Origin: Priestia aryabhattai B8W22
GTDB taxonomy: Bacteria; Bacillota; Bacilli; Bacillales; Bacillaceae_H
Reading direction: 5' to 3'
DNA length: 64,000 bases
Assembly (NCBI RefSeq): GCF_000956595.1
Contig: NZ_JYOO01000004.1
Location: 1-64,000, forward strand
Numbering within the stretch: the first letter of the stretch is position 1; each line of letters starts with the position of its first letter. The notes below the pieces were generated by a model, which saw only the letters and a program-made list of their open reading frames with translations, had not been told where the DNA came from and did no database searches. This document shows positions 56,230 to 64,000 of this stretch, in pieces. Position numbers and translations under genes: made by a program.

Positions 56230-57969
56230 CTAAAGGTAATAGATTTGTTCAAAAGAACTCGCCAAGTAGTCAAATCCGTGAGGACGCAGTGTTCCGAACT
56301 GCTGATGAATTTTTATTCTTTCCTCCGATCCTTCAGGAAGGTCGTAAAGTTTCGTCACAGGCTGTCCATTATTTAGATATTCAATAATTCTAAAAAGCAT
56401 GGTGCGAAAAGCATGTTTCAGTTCATTATATTCGTCAGGAAAACGTTCCTCCAGCTGGTTATATTCAACTAAAGTTTGATGCAGATGCATAAACGGAAGC
56501 TCTTTCCATTCAAGAGATAGAATAAGAACGTCTATATTTGGATGCTTTTTCACAAAACGATAGTGGTTACCCCATTGCTCTTTCACTTTCCGCTTCGATA
56601 TTCCATGTTCTTGATGATAAGCAACTGTAGAGGGATCTAAAACAAACTGTACGCCATTTTTATACAATCGATACCCAAGCTCCCAGTCTTCGGCCCCATA
56701 GCCGACAAACGTCTCATCAAAAAGGCCGGATTTTTTTAAGTTCGCTTTTCTTACTGATACGTTTCCACTTAAAAATGCAATATAAGGCAGCGTAAATCCT
56801 TCAAGCCGCTCTCCGAAATGTTTTAACCCGCTGTTAAGGAAATAACGATTAGGAAAGGATAAACGTTGAAAACGGTTTGTATCAATATCTTCTTTTGTTA
56901 CAAGAGGGAAAGGACCATTTGAATGCTGCCTCGTCTGCTCATAGTTTTCATACAATCTTCTATACTCAGCATCGTTATTTACTAGTTCTTTTAAATGAGC
57001 CATTTGATCTTCGTTATAGTCTGGCATAATAAACGTGTAGACTCCCTCATAATGCATGGCACCTGTAACCACAAGATTTGATTCGTGCATATGATGTTTA
57101 TAATGATTTTCAATAAAAGAAGGAGGAGCTAGCATTTCTCCATCTAAAAAGATTAAAAGATCTCCTTCAGCATGATTAATTCCTATATTACGTACTGAGG
57201 AACGCCCTTTATTTTGTTTCATTTGAATATATTTAAATTTGAACGGGACATCCACTTCTTTTAAAATACCAGAAGTGTTATCAGAAGAAGCGTCATCTAC
57301 TAGAATGACTTCATACTCAGCGTGAGAGAACGTTTGTTTTGATAACCCGTAAAGCGAAAGAGAGGTTTGATGATATTTATTATACGTAGGCATAACGATG
57401 CTAACTTTAATAGGATGGTTGTGATTATTTTTTATGCTCATTCTATATAATGAATGGTCTGTTATATCAGCTTTACTCATTTTTTCATCTAATTTATTCG
57501 TTTCATTCACTGTGTTAGCTCTGTCCTGGGATTTATTCGTTTCATTTGCTGTATCAGCTCTATCGTGGAATTGATTCATTTCATTCGCTGTATCAGCTCT
57601 ATCGTGGAATTGATTCATTTCATTCACTGTATCAGCTCTATCGTGGAATTGATTCATTTCATTCACTGTATTAGCTCTGTCCTGAGATTTATTCGTTTCA
57701 TTCGCTGTATGAGCTCTGTCGCGTGATTTATTCGTTTTGTTCGTTGCATCTGCTTTGTCGTGTGATTTATTCACTTTATTAGCTGCATCGCCGGACCTAT
57801 TCCCTTTATTCCCTTTACTTGTTTTATCTTTTCTATCCTTTTTATCCTTGGACTTATTAAGTTTGTCTTTGAGCTTTTTTAAGGAATGTGTACTATTTTT
57901 TCTCTTTCTAATATAATACTTTCCATCTTCAGGGTTGTAGTAGTATTCATAAGAGTCTATTTTAATCAT
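56230..57969 (-). CDS. Family 2 glycosyltransferase with N-terminal 13-residue repeat tract
   Basis: The 579-residue protein begins MIKIDSYEYYYNPEDGKYYI, then a Lys/Asn/Asp-rich stretch (about residues 28-75), and then about seven 13-residue repeats of the type DRADTANEMNQFH (about 76-165). A GT-A glycosyltransferase follows: 'SIVMPTYNKYHQTSLSLYGLSKQTF', 'VILVDDASSDNTS', 'LIFLDGEMLAPPSF', and the galactosyltransferase-like 'FVGYGAEDWELGYRLYKNGVQF'. It probably adds a sugar to a surface polymer or protein. The repeat tract is unstructured and polar and may vary in copy number. The polysaccharide deacetylase follows. Confidence 0.82.
   Translation of the reverse strand: MIKIDSYEYYYNPEDGKYYIRKRKNSTHSLKKLKDKLNKSKDKKDRKDKTSKGNKGNRSGDAANKVNKSHDKADATNKTNKSRDRAHTANETNKSQDRANTVNEMNQFHDRADTVNEMNQFHDRADTANEMNQFHDRADTANETNKSQDRANTVNETNKLDEKMSKADITDHSLYRMSIKNNHNHPIKVSIVMPTYNKYHQTSLSLYGLSKQTFSHAEYEVILVDDASSDNTSGILKEVDVPFKFKYIQMKQNKGRSSVRNIGINHAEGDLLIFLDGEMLAPPSFIENHYKHHMHESNLVVTGAMHYEGVYTFIMPDYNEDQMAHLKELVNNDAEYRRLYENYEQTRQHSNGPFPLVTKEDIDTNRFQRLSFPNRYFLNSGLKHFGERLEGFTLPYIAFLSGNVSVRKANLKKSGLFDETFVGYGAEDWELGYRLYKNGVQFVLDPSTVAYHQEHGISKRKVKEQWGNHYRFVKKHPNIDVLILSLEWKELPFMHLHQTLVEYNQLEERFPDEYNELKHAFRTMLFRIIEYLNNGQPVTKLYDLPEGSEERIKIHQQFGTLRPHGFDYLASSFEQIYYL
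57460..57780 (-). repeat. 39-bp coding repeats in the glycosyltransferase gene
   Basis: Imperfect 39-base units in frame, encoding 13-residue copies with variants DRADTVNEMNQFH, DRADTANETNKSQ and DRAHTANETNKSQ. Two central units are almost identical in DNA, which suggests recent gain by slippage or recombination. Confidence 0.75.
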
Positions 57970-58145
57970 CCTTTCTTTTCCCCTATATACTATTCAATAA
58001 GTGCCAAGGTGCTTGTACAATATATAAATTTTTTTAGAAAAGGCGTATATAATAGATTCCCGAATTTTTATCAGGTCGCTCTATCATTATTTTTATTAAC
58101 CAAACATTCTCTTCTCATAAATAAACCTCTTACTCATCAACATAA
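57970..58145. other. Leader region of the glycosyltransferase gene
   Basis: AT-rich, no gene. Its left end is the promoter and ribosome binding site region of the glycosyltransferase. Confidence 0.4.
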
Positions 58146-58148
58146 AAA

Positions 58149-58181
58149 AGCTGCTTACAACTTTATGTGTTATAAGCAGCT
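58149..58181 (-). terminator. Terminator of the GerPA-like gene
   Basis: Stem AGCTGCTTA/TAAGCAGCT with a minus-strand T-run. Confidence 0.82.
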
Positions 58182-58187
58182 CACTCT

Positions 58188-58430
58188 TTATATCTGATTG
58201 CCATATGCGTTATCTATATTCGCTAAATCTGTTTGATCAAATATATCCGGATCCAGGTTCGTATTTGTCATTCGCGCACAAGCAGCTGAAATGTCTCCAT
58301 AGGTTGAGTTGATTCCAACAGATTTAACATCCGCTGTGTGTCCGTTGTGAAGAACTTCTCCAAAATTCATCGATCCGTTCCTTGCCATACCATTAATTCT
58401 TGTGTTACAGATGTTAATAACTCCTGCCAT
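58188..58430 (-). CDS. GerPA/GerPF-like spore germination protein
   Basis: The 80-residue protein starts at ATG 58430, seven bases after AAGGTGG. 'ICNTRINGMARNGSMNFGEVLHNGHTADVKSVGINSTYGD' and 'NTNLDPDIFDQ' fit the gerPA-type family, small spore-coat or permeability proteins. No other gerP gene is beside it. Confidence 0.65.
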   Translation of the reverse strand: MAGVINICNTRINGMARNGSMNFGEVLHNGHTADVKSVGINSTYGDISAACARMTNTNLDPDIFDQTDLANIDNAYGNQI

Positions 58431-58635
58431 GACCATACCACCTTTTCTTAAACTGAATTCGTACATCGTATGCTGTGACAAGCCTATGTGTGAAAAGTTT
58501 TAAAAGCAAGGTGCTAGCGAATTTATTCATTTCGCCCTGCTTCACCCAAAGTTTCCACATGTTTTTACGCTTTTTCTGTTACAATAAATGCATAAGTTAT
58601 TTTTCATCCATATTGTTTGAAGGAGGATACGTAAT

Positions 58636-58953
58636 ATGGACGAACCAAAAGATATTCAACCTAAAGTAGAAAAAAGTTTCGAACTGATTGGCAAGAAGTG
58701 GACAGGATTAATCATTTATGTGCTTATGAGCGGTCCTAAACGCTTTAGTGAATTAAATGAAAGTATACCAGCCTTAAGCAGAAGGCTGTTGACAGAACGG
58801 ATTAAAGAGCTTGAAGACCACGGAATCGTTGTCCGAAATGTCATTCCGGACCGCCCTATTCGTTCTGAATATTCGCTGACTCAAAAAGGAACAGAGTTAG
58901 GTAAAATATTAGGGCCGATTAGCCAGTGGGCAGAAAGCTGGGTCCAAGATTAA
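58636..58953 (+). CDS. HxlR family regulator, YodB-like but without cysteine
   Basis: The 105-residue winged-helix regulator has 'VEKSFELIGKKWTGLIIYVLMSGPKRFSELNESIPALSRRLLTERIKELEDHGIV'. It looks like YodB/CatR, the quinone- and diamide-sensing repressors of azoreductase genes, but contains no Cys where YodB has its redox Cys6 near the N-terminus. It is followed by azoreductase after 30 bases, so it probably controls the azoreductase genes. AGGAGGATAC precedes the ATG. Confidence 0.85.
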   Translation: MDEPKDIQPKVEKSFELIGKKWTGLIIYVLMSGPKRFSELNESIPALSRRLLTERIKELEDHGIVVRNVIPDRPIRSEYSLTQKGTELGKILGPISQWAESWVQD

Positions 58954-58983
58954 TAAAACTACTCCATAGAAAGGATGAGCATC

Positions 58984-59619
58984 ATGGCAAATGTTCTCTA
59001 TATTACTGCACACCCTTTAGCTGAAGGCGAATCGCTTAGTATGGCTGTAGGGAAAGAATTTATTGACGTGTATAAGCAAACACATCCAGAAGATGATGTG
59101 GTTCATTTAGATTTATATCAAGCAGATATTCCATACTTAGATGCAGACGTATTTAACGGATGGAAAAAGCTTCGTTCCCACTCTTCCATCCAGGATTTAT
59201 CGACGGATGAACGATTAAAAGTCGGACGGTTAGCCGAACTAGGCGGACAGTTCGTACTCGCTGACAAATATATTTTTGTCACGCCAATGTGGAATTTTTC
59301 CGTTCCTGCGATTATGAAAACGTACATTGATGCGATTACCGTGTCAGGTAAAACCTTTACATATACAAAAGAAGGCGCTCAGGGATTGCTTAAAGGAAAA
59401 AAAGCAATTCACATTCAGTCCCGCGGAGACGTGTATTCAGAAGGCCCTGAAATGGCAAGGGAAATGGGACACCGCTATTTAGAAATCATGATGGACTTCT
59501 TTGGTATTGAAGCGTTTGAAAGCATTATTATTGAAGGGCAAGTAAAATTCCCGGATCAAATTCCGCAAATTAAAGAAAAAGCACTCCAAAAAGCGCATTC
59601 AATAGCCAAAACGTTTTAA
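58984..59619 (+). CDS. azoR1: FMN-dependent NADH-azoreductase
   Basis: The 211-residue flavodoxin-fold enzyme has 'VLYITAHPLAEGESLSMAVGKEF', '[31 protein letters not shown]' and 'GHRYLEIMMDFFGIEAFESIIIEG'. It reduces azo dyes and quinones with NADH, protecting thiols. It is cotranscribed with the HxlR gene. Start at 58984 is chosen because ATG 58975 is too close to the ribosome binding site. A second copy lies 490 bases downstream. Confidence 0.9.
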   Translation: MANVLYITAHPLAEGESLSMAVGKEFIDVYKQTHPEDDVVHLDLYQADIPYLDADVFNGWKKLRSHSSIQDLSTDERLKVGRLAELGGQFVLADKYIFVTPMWNFSVPAIMKTYIDAITVSGKTFTYTKEGAQGLLKGKKAIHIQSRGDVYSEGPEMAREMGHRYLEIMMDFFGIEAFESIIIEGQVKFPDQIPQIKEKALQKAHSIAKTF

Positions 59620-59630
59620 ATTCAATAGAA

Positions 59631-59662
59631 AAAAAGACCTCGAAGCTGACCGGGGTCTTTTT
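59631..59662 (+). terminator. Terminator after azoR1
   Basis: Stem AAAAAGACC/GGTCTTTTT. Confidence 0.82.
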
Positions 59663-59990
59663 CTTTTCTTTCCTCTTCCCTCCATTATATTTCCCTTGAA
59701 ATATTCCTCTCTTTCTGGCTCGTTTTGCGCTAAAAATATATTTTAACTAAACGATTAAATGCTGTTATTTTTTGTTACTATTAATAACGAATGCAACAAA
59801 AATACATGATTTTTCTTTTTCGTTTTTTACTTATCTACATTCAAAAAAGACAGTACCTCTAAATGAATAAAGTTTAAAATCACGCTTTAAACTGAAAAAA
59901 CCCTTATCTTCAAAGGGTTTATCCATAAAAACTAAAAACGTAATACTCTTAAAAATATTTGTGAACATGATAAAACCCAATAAAAAACCT
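59663..59990. other. Gene-free stretch with a lone azoR-type box and a hairpin
   Basis: AT-rich sequence between the two azoreductase genes. It holds a copy of the box GTTACTATTAATAAC at 59774-59788 with no gene behind it and a hairpin AAACCCTT/AAGGGTTT near 59898-59921. A minus-strand frame at 59831-60073 has no support. Confidence 0.5.
59774..59788. promoter_or_regulatory. GTTACTATTAATAAC box, first copy
   Basis: A perfect 15-base match to the box inside the azoR2 promoter, 238 bases away. It may be a second operator that allows looping, or a relic of a lost promoter. Confidence 0.55.
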
Positions 59991-60026
59991 TTGACTAAAT
60001 TTGTTACGTAAGTTACTATTAATAAC
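59991..60026 (+). promoter_or_regulatory. azoR2 promoter with HxlR-type operator
   Basis: TTGACT (59991-59996) and TACTAT (60014-60019) are 17 bases apart. The -10 lies inside the palindrome-like box GTTACTATTAATAAC (60012-60026), so a bound HxlR-type repressor would block the promoter. GTTACGTAAGTTAC just upstream may extend the site. Confidence 0.68.
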
Positions 60027-60106
60027 GTAGTAGATGTTTTGGAACATATTATCTTTAATTCATGAAACAACATTTATATATTGAAGACAGAAAGGTGAAA
60101 AGAATT

Positions 60107-60742
60107 ATGGCAAAAGTATTATATATTACAGCAAACCCTAACGATGCTACGCAATCATTCAGTATGGCTGCGGGAGATGCATTTATTAATGAGTATAAAG
60201 AAGTAAACCCAACGGATGAGATTGTTCACGTTAATTTATATCAAGAGCATATCCCTCACATCGACGGCGATGTATTTAGCGGATGGGGCAAACTTGGAAG
60301 CGGCGTAGAATTTGATGCGCTTACTTCTGAAGAACAGCGCAAAGTTGCTCGCTTAAACGAGTTAAGTGACCAATTTGCTCAAGCGGACAAATATGTATTT
60401 GTTACACCAATGTGGAACTTCTCATTCCCACCAGTGATGAAAGCATACTTAGATGCTGTAGCAGTAGCTGGAAAATCATTTAAATATACAGCAGAAGGTT
60501 CTGTAGGTCTATTAACAGATAAAAAAGCGTACCATATTCAAGCAAACGGCGGTATTTACTCTCGCGGCCCTGCTGGTGAACTAGAAATGGGGCACCGCTA
60601 TATGCGCATTATGATGAACTTCTTCGGGGTTCCTTCTATCGGAAGTCTATTCGTAGAAGGACAGGCTGCAATGCCAGATAAAGCACAAGAAATCAAAGAA
60701 GACGGTATTGCTCGCGCTAAAGAAGCTGCACGTACGTTCTAA
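60107..60742 (+). CDS. azoR2: FMN-dependent NADH-azoreductase, second copy
   Basis: The 211-residue paralogue of the gene at 58984 has '[23 protein letters not shown]', '[31 protein letters not shown]' and '[17 protein letters not shown]'. ATG 60107 follows AAAGGTG; upstream codons (ATG 60062) have no site. It has its own promoter with an HxlR-type box, while azoR1 is coupled to the regulator, so the two should respond differently. Confidence 0.9.
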   Translation: MAKVLYITANPNDATQSFSMAAGDAFINEYKEVNPTDEIVHVNLYQEHIPHIDGDVFSGWGKLGSGVEFDALTSEEQRKVARLNELSDQFAQADKYVFVTPMWNFSFPPVMKAYLDAVAVAGKSFKYTAEGSVGLLTDKKAYHIQANGGIYSRGPAGELEMGHRYMRIMMNFFGVPSIGSLFVEGQAAMPDKAQEIKEDGIARAKEAARTF

Positions 60743-60754
60743 TAACAAATATAA

Positions 60755-60797
60755 GCATAAAAAAAGGAACATCTTCCCGTGTTCCTTTTTTTTATGC
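60755..60797. terminator. Bidirectional terminator
   Basis: Stem GCATAAAAAAAGGAAC/GTTCCTTTTTTTTATGC between converging genes. Confidence 0.85.
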
Positions 60798-60803
60798 TTA
60801 CAA

Positions 60804-61343
60804 TTATATCTTTGCTTCTCCGCGCAGCAGCGAATAAACACATGTATCAAACGGGATGCTGTTTTGATATAGGTACTCTCTTAACGTTCCTTCTTTTTTA
60901 AATCCTACTTTGTTTAACAAGGCGATCGATCCGCTATTTTGCGTAAATACAATCGCTCCTATGCGATTGTATTGAAGTTCGTTAAAGCCATAAACGATCG
61001 CTTCATGAACGGCTTCTGTTGCGTATCCTTCGCTCCAATACTCCGGAAAAAGAGCATAGCTTACGTTTGCTTTTTTATGCTCAGAAGACCACTCTTGAAA
61101 CCCTACTGTACCAATCAGCTTTTCGTTTCCTTTTAGCTGAATCCCCCACTTTATCAATTGCTTTTCTTCGTAGCCTTTGGAAAAATTCTTAATGATTTCT
61201 TTCACTTGATCAATCGTTTCTAAAGGTTTTTGACCGTAATAGCGCAGCACGTCTCCATCAGAAAAGCAGCTTAAAATCTCGCGCGCATCGTCTTCTACAA
61301 TTTTTCTTAATATCAGCCGTTTTGTCTCTAATTCCGGAAACAT
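60804..61343 (-). CDS. GNAT acetyltransferase, RimJ/RimL type
   Basis: The 179-residue protein shows 'LETKRLILRKIVEDDAREILSCFSD', 'NVSYALFPEYWSEGYATEAVHEAIVYGFNEL' with the acetyl-CoA loop, and 'GSIALLNKVGFKKEGTLREYL', typical of ribosomal-protein-like N-acetyltransferases. Target unknown. GGGAAGA precedes the ATG. Confidence 0.87.
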   Translation of the reverse strand: MFPELETKRLILRKIVEDDAREILSCFSDGDVLRYYGQKPLETIDQVKEIIKNFSKGYEEKQLIKWGIQLKGNEKLIGTVGFQEWSSEHKKANVSYALFPEYWSEGYATEAVHEAIVYGFNELQYNRIGAIVFTQNSGSIALLNKVGFKKEGTLREYLYQNSIPFDTCVYSLLRGEAKI

Positions 61344-61541
61344 TTTCTTCCCTCTTTTCTGCGTAGCTCATATATCTACGGTAAACCATACTATTCTCCT
61401 CTCAACTAGCAATATCCTGCTAAAACCTCACCTAGGAGGACTCATTTCCTATCCAAATAGTCGATTTACAGCGGGGATAGTGGTATTTTATATAGTGGGT
61501 ATAAGTTGCTTTTTATCAACACAGAGGCGGTGAACGCAGAA

Positions 61542-61751
61542 ATGAACCAAAATAAAGAATTGCTATTGACGGTACAAGCTCTTCAAAAAGAGCTGCAGCA
61601 AGAAAAAGAAAACCGTGCGTATATGCAAAAAGATATGGACGAACTAAGAAGCGCTTTATTACAATCAGAACAAGTAAAACAAAACTTAATTGATCAGCTA
61701 GAAAAGAAAGTCGATTTGATTTTAACGTTGATTCAAAAAGGAGACGCATAA
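61542..61751 (+). CDS. Small coiled-coil protein
   Basis: The 69-residue charged protein is one long coiled coil ('LLLTVQALQKELQQEKENRAYMQKDMDELRSALLQSEQVKQNLIDQLEKKVD'). It lies four bases before the next gene, so the two are cotranscribed. ATG 61542 follows GGCGGTGA. Function unknown. Confidence 0.65.
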   Translation: MNQNKELLLTVQALQKELQQEKENRAYMQKDMDELRSALLQSEQVKQNLIDQLEKKVDLILTLIQKGDA

Positions 61752-61755
61752 AGGA

Positions 61756-62268
61756 ATGGATTTTTTTAAAAACAGCAAAATAGTATACACCATTGTAGCA
61801 CTTGTTATTGCCCTCATCGCTGTATTTACCAACAATTCGCCTATTTCCCTCATTCAGCAGCATGAAAATTCAAGCGGCACATCGAGTAGCACTTCGGACA
61901 CTACATCAAGCAACGAATGTTCAGCTGAGACTCAAAGCGACAGGTTATTTACCGGCAAAGAACTTGTCTTACAAGAAGGAAATGATAAATACGGATATTG
62001 CCACATTGTCGCGCATATGCAAAAGCCTGGCACAGACAATTACCATGGTAAAAGCCAATTCAGCAAATACTTAAGTGAAAAACAAGCGATGTCTATTGCC
62101 GAAGAAGTCATCAACGAAGGCGAAGACGGTACCAATAATAAATCTGGCAATTACGTCAAAGAAAAGTATATTAGTTCTTTAAATCAAGAAGTTAGAGTTG
62201 TGTATACCGACTACAGAGGCAAAGACTACGACTACAGCGTAACGACCATGTATCCAATAGGTAATTAA
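61756..62268 (+). CDS. Membrane-anchored extracytoplasmic protein of unknown function
   Basis: The 170-residue protein has one N-terminal helix (residues 9-27), a Ser/Thr-rich linker (about 38-55) and an outside domain ('SDRLFTGKELVLQEGNDKYGYCHIVAHMQ', 'YHGKSQFSKYLSEKQAMSIAEEVINEG', 'DYSVTTMYPIGN') with two cysteines that could form a disulfide. It follows the coiled-coil gene by four bases. I do not recognise the family. Confidence 0.65.
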   Translation: MDFFKNSKIVYTIVALVIALIAVFTNNSPISLIQQHENSSGTSSSTSDTTSSNECSAETQSDRLFTGKELVLQEGNDKYGYCHIVAHMQKPGTDNYHGKSQFSKYLSEKQAMSIAEEVINEGEDGTNNKSGNYVKEKYISSLNQEVRVVYTDYRGKDYDYSVTTMYPIGN

Positions 62269-62289
62269 CCCTAATATATATAAGGAAAG

Positions 62290-62316
62290 AAAGCAGGCCC
62301 ACGCCTGCTTTTTTTA
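62290..62316 (+). terminator. Terminator
   Basis: Stem AAGCAGG/CCTGCTT followed by a T-run after the coiled-coil operon. Confidence 0.83.
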
Positions 62317-62508
62317 TTATACCTCTTCTCATTATCTACAGCTCTAAAAAAGTCAATAATAGATTGAAAGTCTATTTGATATGTAAAAAACCCAACTTTA
62401 GACTGTGGAATTTTAGAGATATGACAGTAGCACTTTTACCTCTTGGACATATTCTAAATATAAAAAAGGAACAGCCCCTTGCTTCTTTTTTAAGAAAGAG
62501 GTTAAAAA

Positions 62509-63402
62509 ATGAGTAACAAGTACAAAGTTAGAAAAAACGTATTGTCTCTTACAGACGCGGAAAAAAGAGATTTTATTCGTGCCGTGCTAATACTAAAGAA
62601 AAAAGGAATATATGACCGCTATATAGCCTGGCATGGTGCAGCAGGTAAATTTCATACTCCTCCGGGCAGCGATCGAAATGCAGCACATATGAGTTCTGCT
62701 TTTTTGCCGTGGCATCGTGAATACCTTTTGCGATTCGAACGTGACCTTCAGTCGATCGATTCAGAAGTAACCCTTCCTTATTGGGAATGGGAAACGGATG
62801 CACAGCTGCAGGATCCATCACAATCACAAATTTGGAGCGCAGATTTTATGGGAGGAAACGGAAACCCCAAAAAAGATTTTATCGTCGATACCGGTCCTTT
62901 TGCAGCCGGACGCTGGACGACGGTCGATGAGCAAGGAAATCCTTCTGGAGGGCTAAAACGTAATTTTGGCGCAACGAAAGAAGCACCTACACTCCCTACT
63001 CGAGATGATGTTCTTAATGCTTTAAAAATAACGCAATATGATACGCCACCTTGGAATATGACGAGCCAAAACAGCTTTCGTAATCAGCTTGAAGGATTTA
63101 TTAACGGGCCACAGCTTCACAACCGCGTACACCGTTGGGTTGGCGGACAGATGGGTGTTGTACCTACTGCTCCGAATGATCCTGTCTTCTTTTTACACCA
63201 CGCAAATGTAGATCGTATTTGGGCTGTATGGCAAATTGTTCATCGCAATCAAAACTATCAGCCGATGAAAAATGGGCCGTTCGGTCAAAATTTTAGAGAT
63301 CCGATGTATCCTTGGAATACAACCCCTGAAGACGTTATGAACCATCGAAAGCTTGGGTACGTATACGATATAGAATTAAGAAAATCAAAACGTTCCTCAT
63401 AA
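62509..63402 (+). CDS. tyr: Tyrosinase (type-3 copper enzyme)
   Basis: The 297-residue enzyme oxidises tyrosine and other phenols to quinones and leads to melanin. The CuA ligands are His42, His60 and His69 and the CuB ligands lie in 'LHNRVHRWVGG' and 'FFLHHANVDRIW'. The sequence closely matches the structurally known B. megaterium enzyme. There is no signal peptide and no caddie (copper chaperone) gene. AAGAAAGAGG precedes the ATG. It has its own leader and stands alone. Confidence 0.95.
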   Translation: MSNKYKVRKNVLSLTDAEKRDFIRAVLILKKKGIYDRYIAWHGAAGKFHTPPGSDRNAAHMSSAFLPWHREYLLRFERDLQSIDSEVTLPYWEWETDAQLQDPSQSQIWSADFMGGNGNPKKDFIVDTGPFAAGRWTTVDEQGNPSGGLKRNFGATKEAPTLPTRDDVLNALKITQYDTPPWNMTSQNSFRNQLEGFINGPQLHNRVHRWVGGQMGVVPTAPNDPVFFLHHANVDRIWAVWQIVHRNQNYQPMKNGPFGQNFRDPMYPWNTTPEDVMNHRKLGYVYDIELRKSKRSS

Positions 63403-63635
63403 CCAGTTCTAGAAACAGCGGTATACAATCAAAAACAGGTACCCCCCCTTCCCTTCTGACATAACTTATAAGGCCACAAGCATTGTAAAACTCACTGCTA
63501 CATTTCCATTCACCATAAAATATAGTTAATCAACCATAATTGGGCTGTGAATAAGCTTCATATGAGGACCTTGAAACATATGAATAAGTTATCAAAGCTT
63601 TATAAAAGTTTTATAAATGAAGGGAAGAGATTAAA
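63403..63635. other. Intergenic leader region
   Basis: Promoter and leader of the YjcZ-like gene; no coding frame recognised. Confidence 0.4.
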
Positions 63636-63899
63636 ATGCATAATAACGTAAACGCACCTTTTAGTTCTAATGAAAATATGCCGTTCTCACCTGCTATGGC
63701 TCACCACGCCTACACTGCTCCTGCTTATGACCATATGATTCCACACTGCGGCTACACAATGCCGGACTATGGATATATGGAATGTGGATATAGCGTTCCT
63801 TGCCACAGAGGCAATGGTTTTGCCATTATCATCGTACTGTTTATTTTACTCATTATTATTGGTGCATGTGGTTTCGGTTTCCATCACGATGATTGTTAA
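63636..63899 (+). CDS. YjcZ-like small hydrophobic protein
   Basis: The 87-residue protein has a Tyr/His/Pro-rich N-terminal part with repeated 'HAYTAPAYDHM', 'CGYTMPDYGY', 'CGYSVPCHRG' and a C-terminal membrane helix 'GFAIIIVLFILLIIIGACGF' typical of the YjcZ/YczN small sporulation protein family. It may sit in the spore or membrane. GGGAAGAG precedes the ATG. Confidence 0.72.
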   Translation: MHNNVNAPFSSNENMPFSPAMAHHAYTAPAYDHMIPHCGYTMPDYGYMECGYSVPCHRGNGFAIIIVLFILLIIIGACGFGFHHDDC

Positions 63900-63902
63900 C
63901 CT

Positions 63903-63934
63903 AAAAAACTCCAGTATAAATACTGGAGTTTTTT
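63903..63934 (+). terminator. Terminator of the YjcZ-like gene
   Basis: Stem AAAAAACTCCAGTA/TACTGGAGTTTTTT. Confidence 0.87.
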
Positions 63935-64000
63935 CATGTCTTAGTCGCTGCAAACCTTATAGCGTTTCGTCCAAATCTAGCGGTCTCAGCTTCTCTTCAA

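Noticed and set aside
59831-60073. Minus-strand 80-codon frame
   Set aside because: No ribosome binding site, overlaps the azoR2 promoter and has implausible composition.
63935-64000. Gene at the right edge
   Set aside because: Too short to judge.

Overview
The window is a low-GC Firmicute chromosome segment and almost certainly comes from Priestia (Bacillus) megaterium. Three things support this. The gene at 62509-63402 encodes a 297-residue tyrosinase whose copper ligands fall at His42, His60 and His69, as in the known B. megaterium enzyme. The protein at 48998-49783 matches B. megaterium glucose 1-dehydrogenase closely as I remember it. A Bacillus type-B RNase P RNA lies at about 43285-43700 on the minus strand. 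Genes are short, mostly monocistronic and separated by strong intrinsic terminators, and no phage, plasmid or insertion sequence is evident.

Layout. 0-11.6 kb: glutamate/dicarboxylate symporter, PhnA-like zinc ribbon, small membrane proteins (one with an in-frame amber stop), two CBO0543-like membrane proteins, a gamma-glutamyltransferase with an in-frame ochre stop, a secreted alpha/beta hydrolase, acetyltransferase, M20 deacylase beside a truncated and frameshifted FMN monooxygenase, and a quinone-oxidoreductase-like dehydrogenase. 11.7-16.3 kb: a complete Bce-type peptide-antibiotic sensing and detoxification module (response regulator, kinase, ATPase, permease) with a palindromic operator between the two gene pairs. 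16.3-20.5 kb: acetyltransferase, hydrolase, aminotransferase, and an autoregulated PadR/DUF2812 pair. 20.5-25.7 kb: a ten-gene persulfide/thiosulfate handling cluster related to B. subtilis yrkDEFHIJ and staphylococcal cst. It has a CstR-type repressor, three TusA domains, five rhodanese domains, DsrE, a metallo-beta-lactamase dioxygenase and a TauE exporter, with five near-identical operator palindromes.

25.9-31.8 kb: a striking Trp/His/Gln 12-residue tandem-repeat protein, a C1q-like protein, fabI, a LysR/EamA divergent pair, acetyltransferase and a GntR regulator. 31.9-37.2 kb: beta-glucoside PTS and phospho-beta-glucosidase behind a promoter whose spacer is filled by an operator, then an NCS1 permease. 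37.3-42.4 kb: excalibur protein, class A beta-lactamase, XRE-cupin regulator divergent from a LysE exporter, alkyltransferase-like protein, RacA-like DNA-binding protein, and a LysR regulator facing an apparently deleted gene. 43-50 kb: glyoxalase-fold protein, rnpB, PHP phosphatase, diguanylate cyclase, UlaG-like hydrolase, a GC-rich repeat element, DUF4003 protein and glucose dehydrogenase. 50-64 kb: nitroreductase and aldehyde dehydrogenase, DUF2254, LemA/TPM pair, polysaccharide deacetylase, repeat-bearing glycosyltransferase, GerPA-like protein, an HxlR regulator with two azoreductases, acetyltransferase, coiled-coil/secreted pair, tyrosinase and a YjcZ-like peptide.

The most unusual items are the WNQWHQQHP repeat protein, the multi-operator persulfide regulon containing a cysteine-less rhodanese next to its sensor, the repeat-bearing glycosyltransferase, the Cys-less HxlR regulator with duplicated boxes, and several genes caught in decay. 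All functional calls come from reading the sequence; no database search was run.
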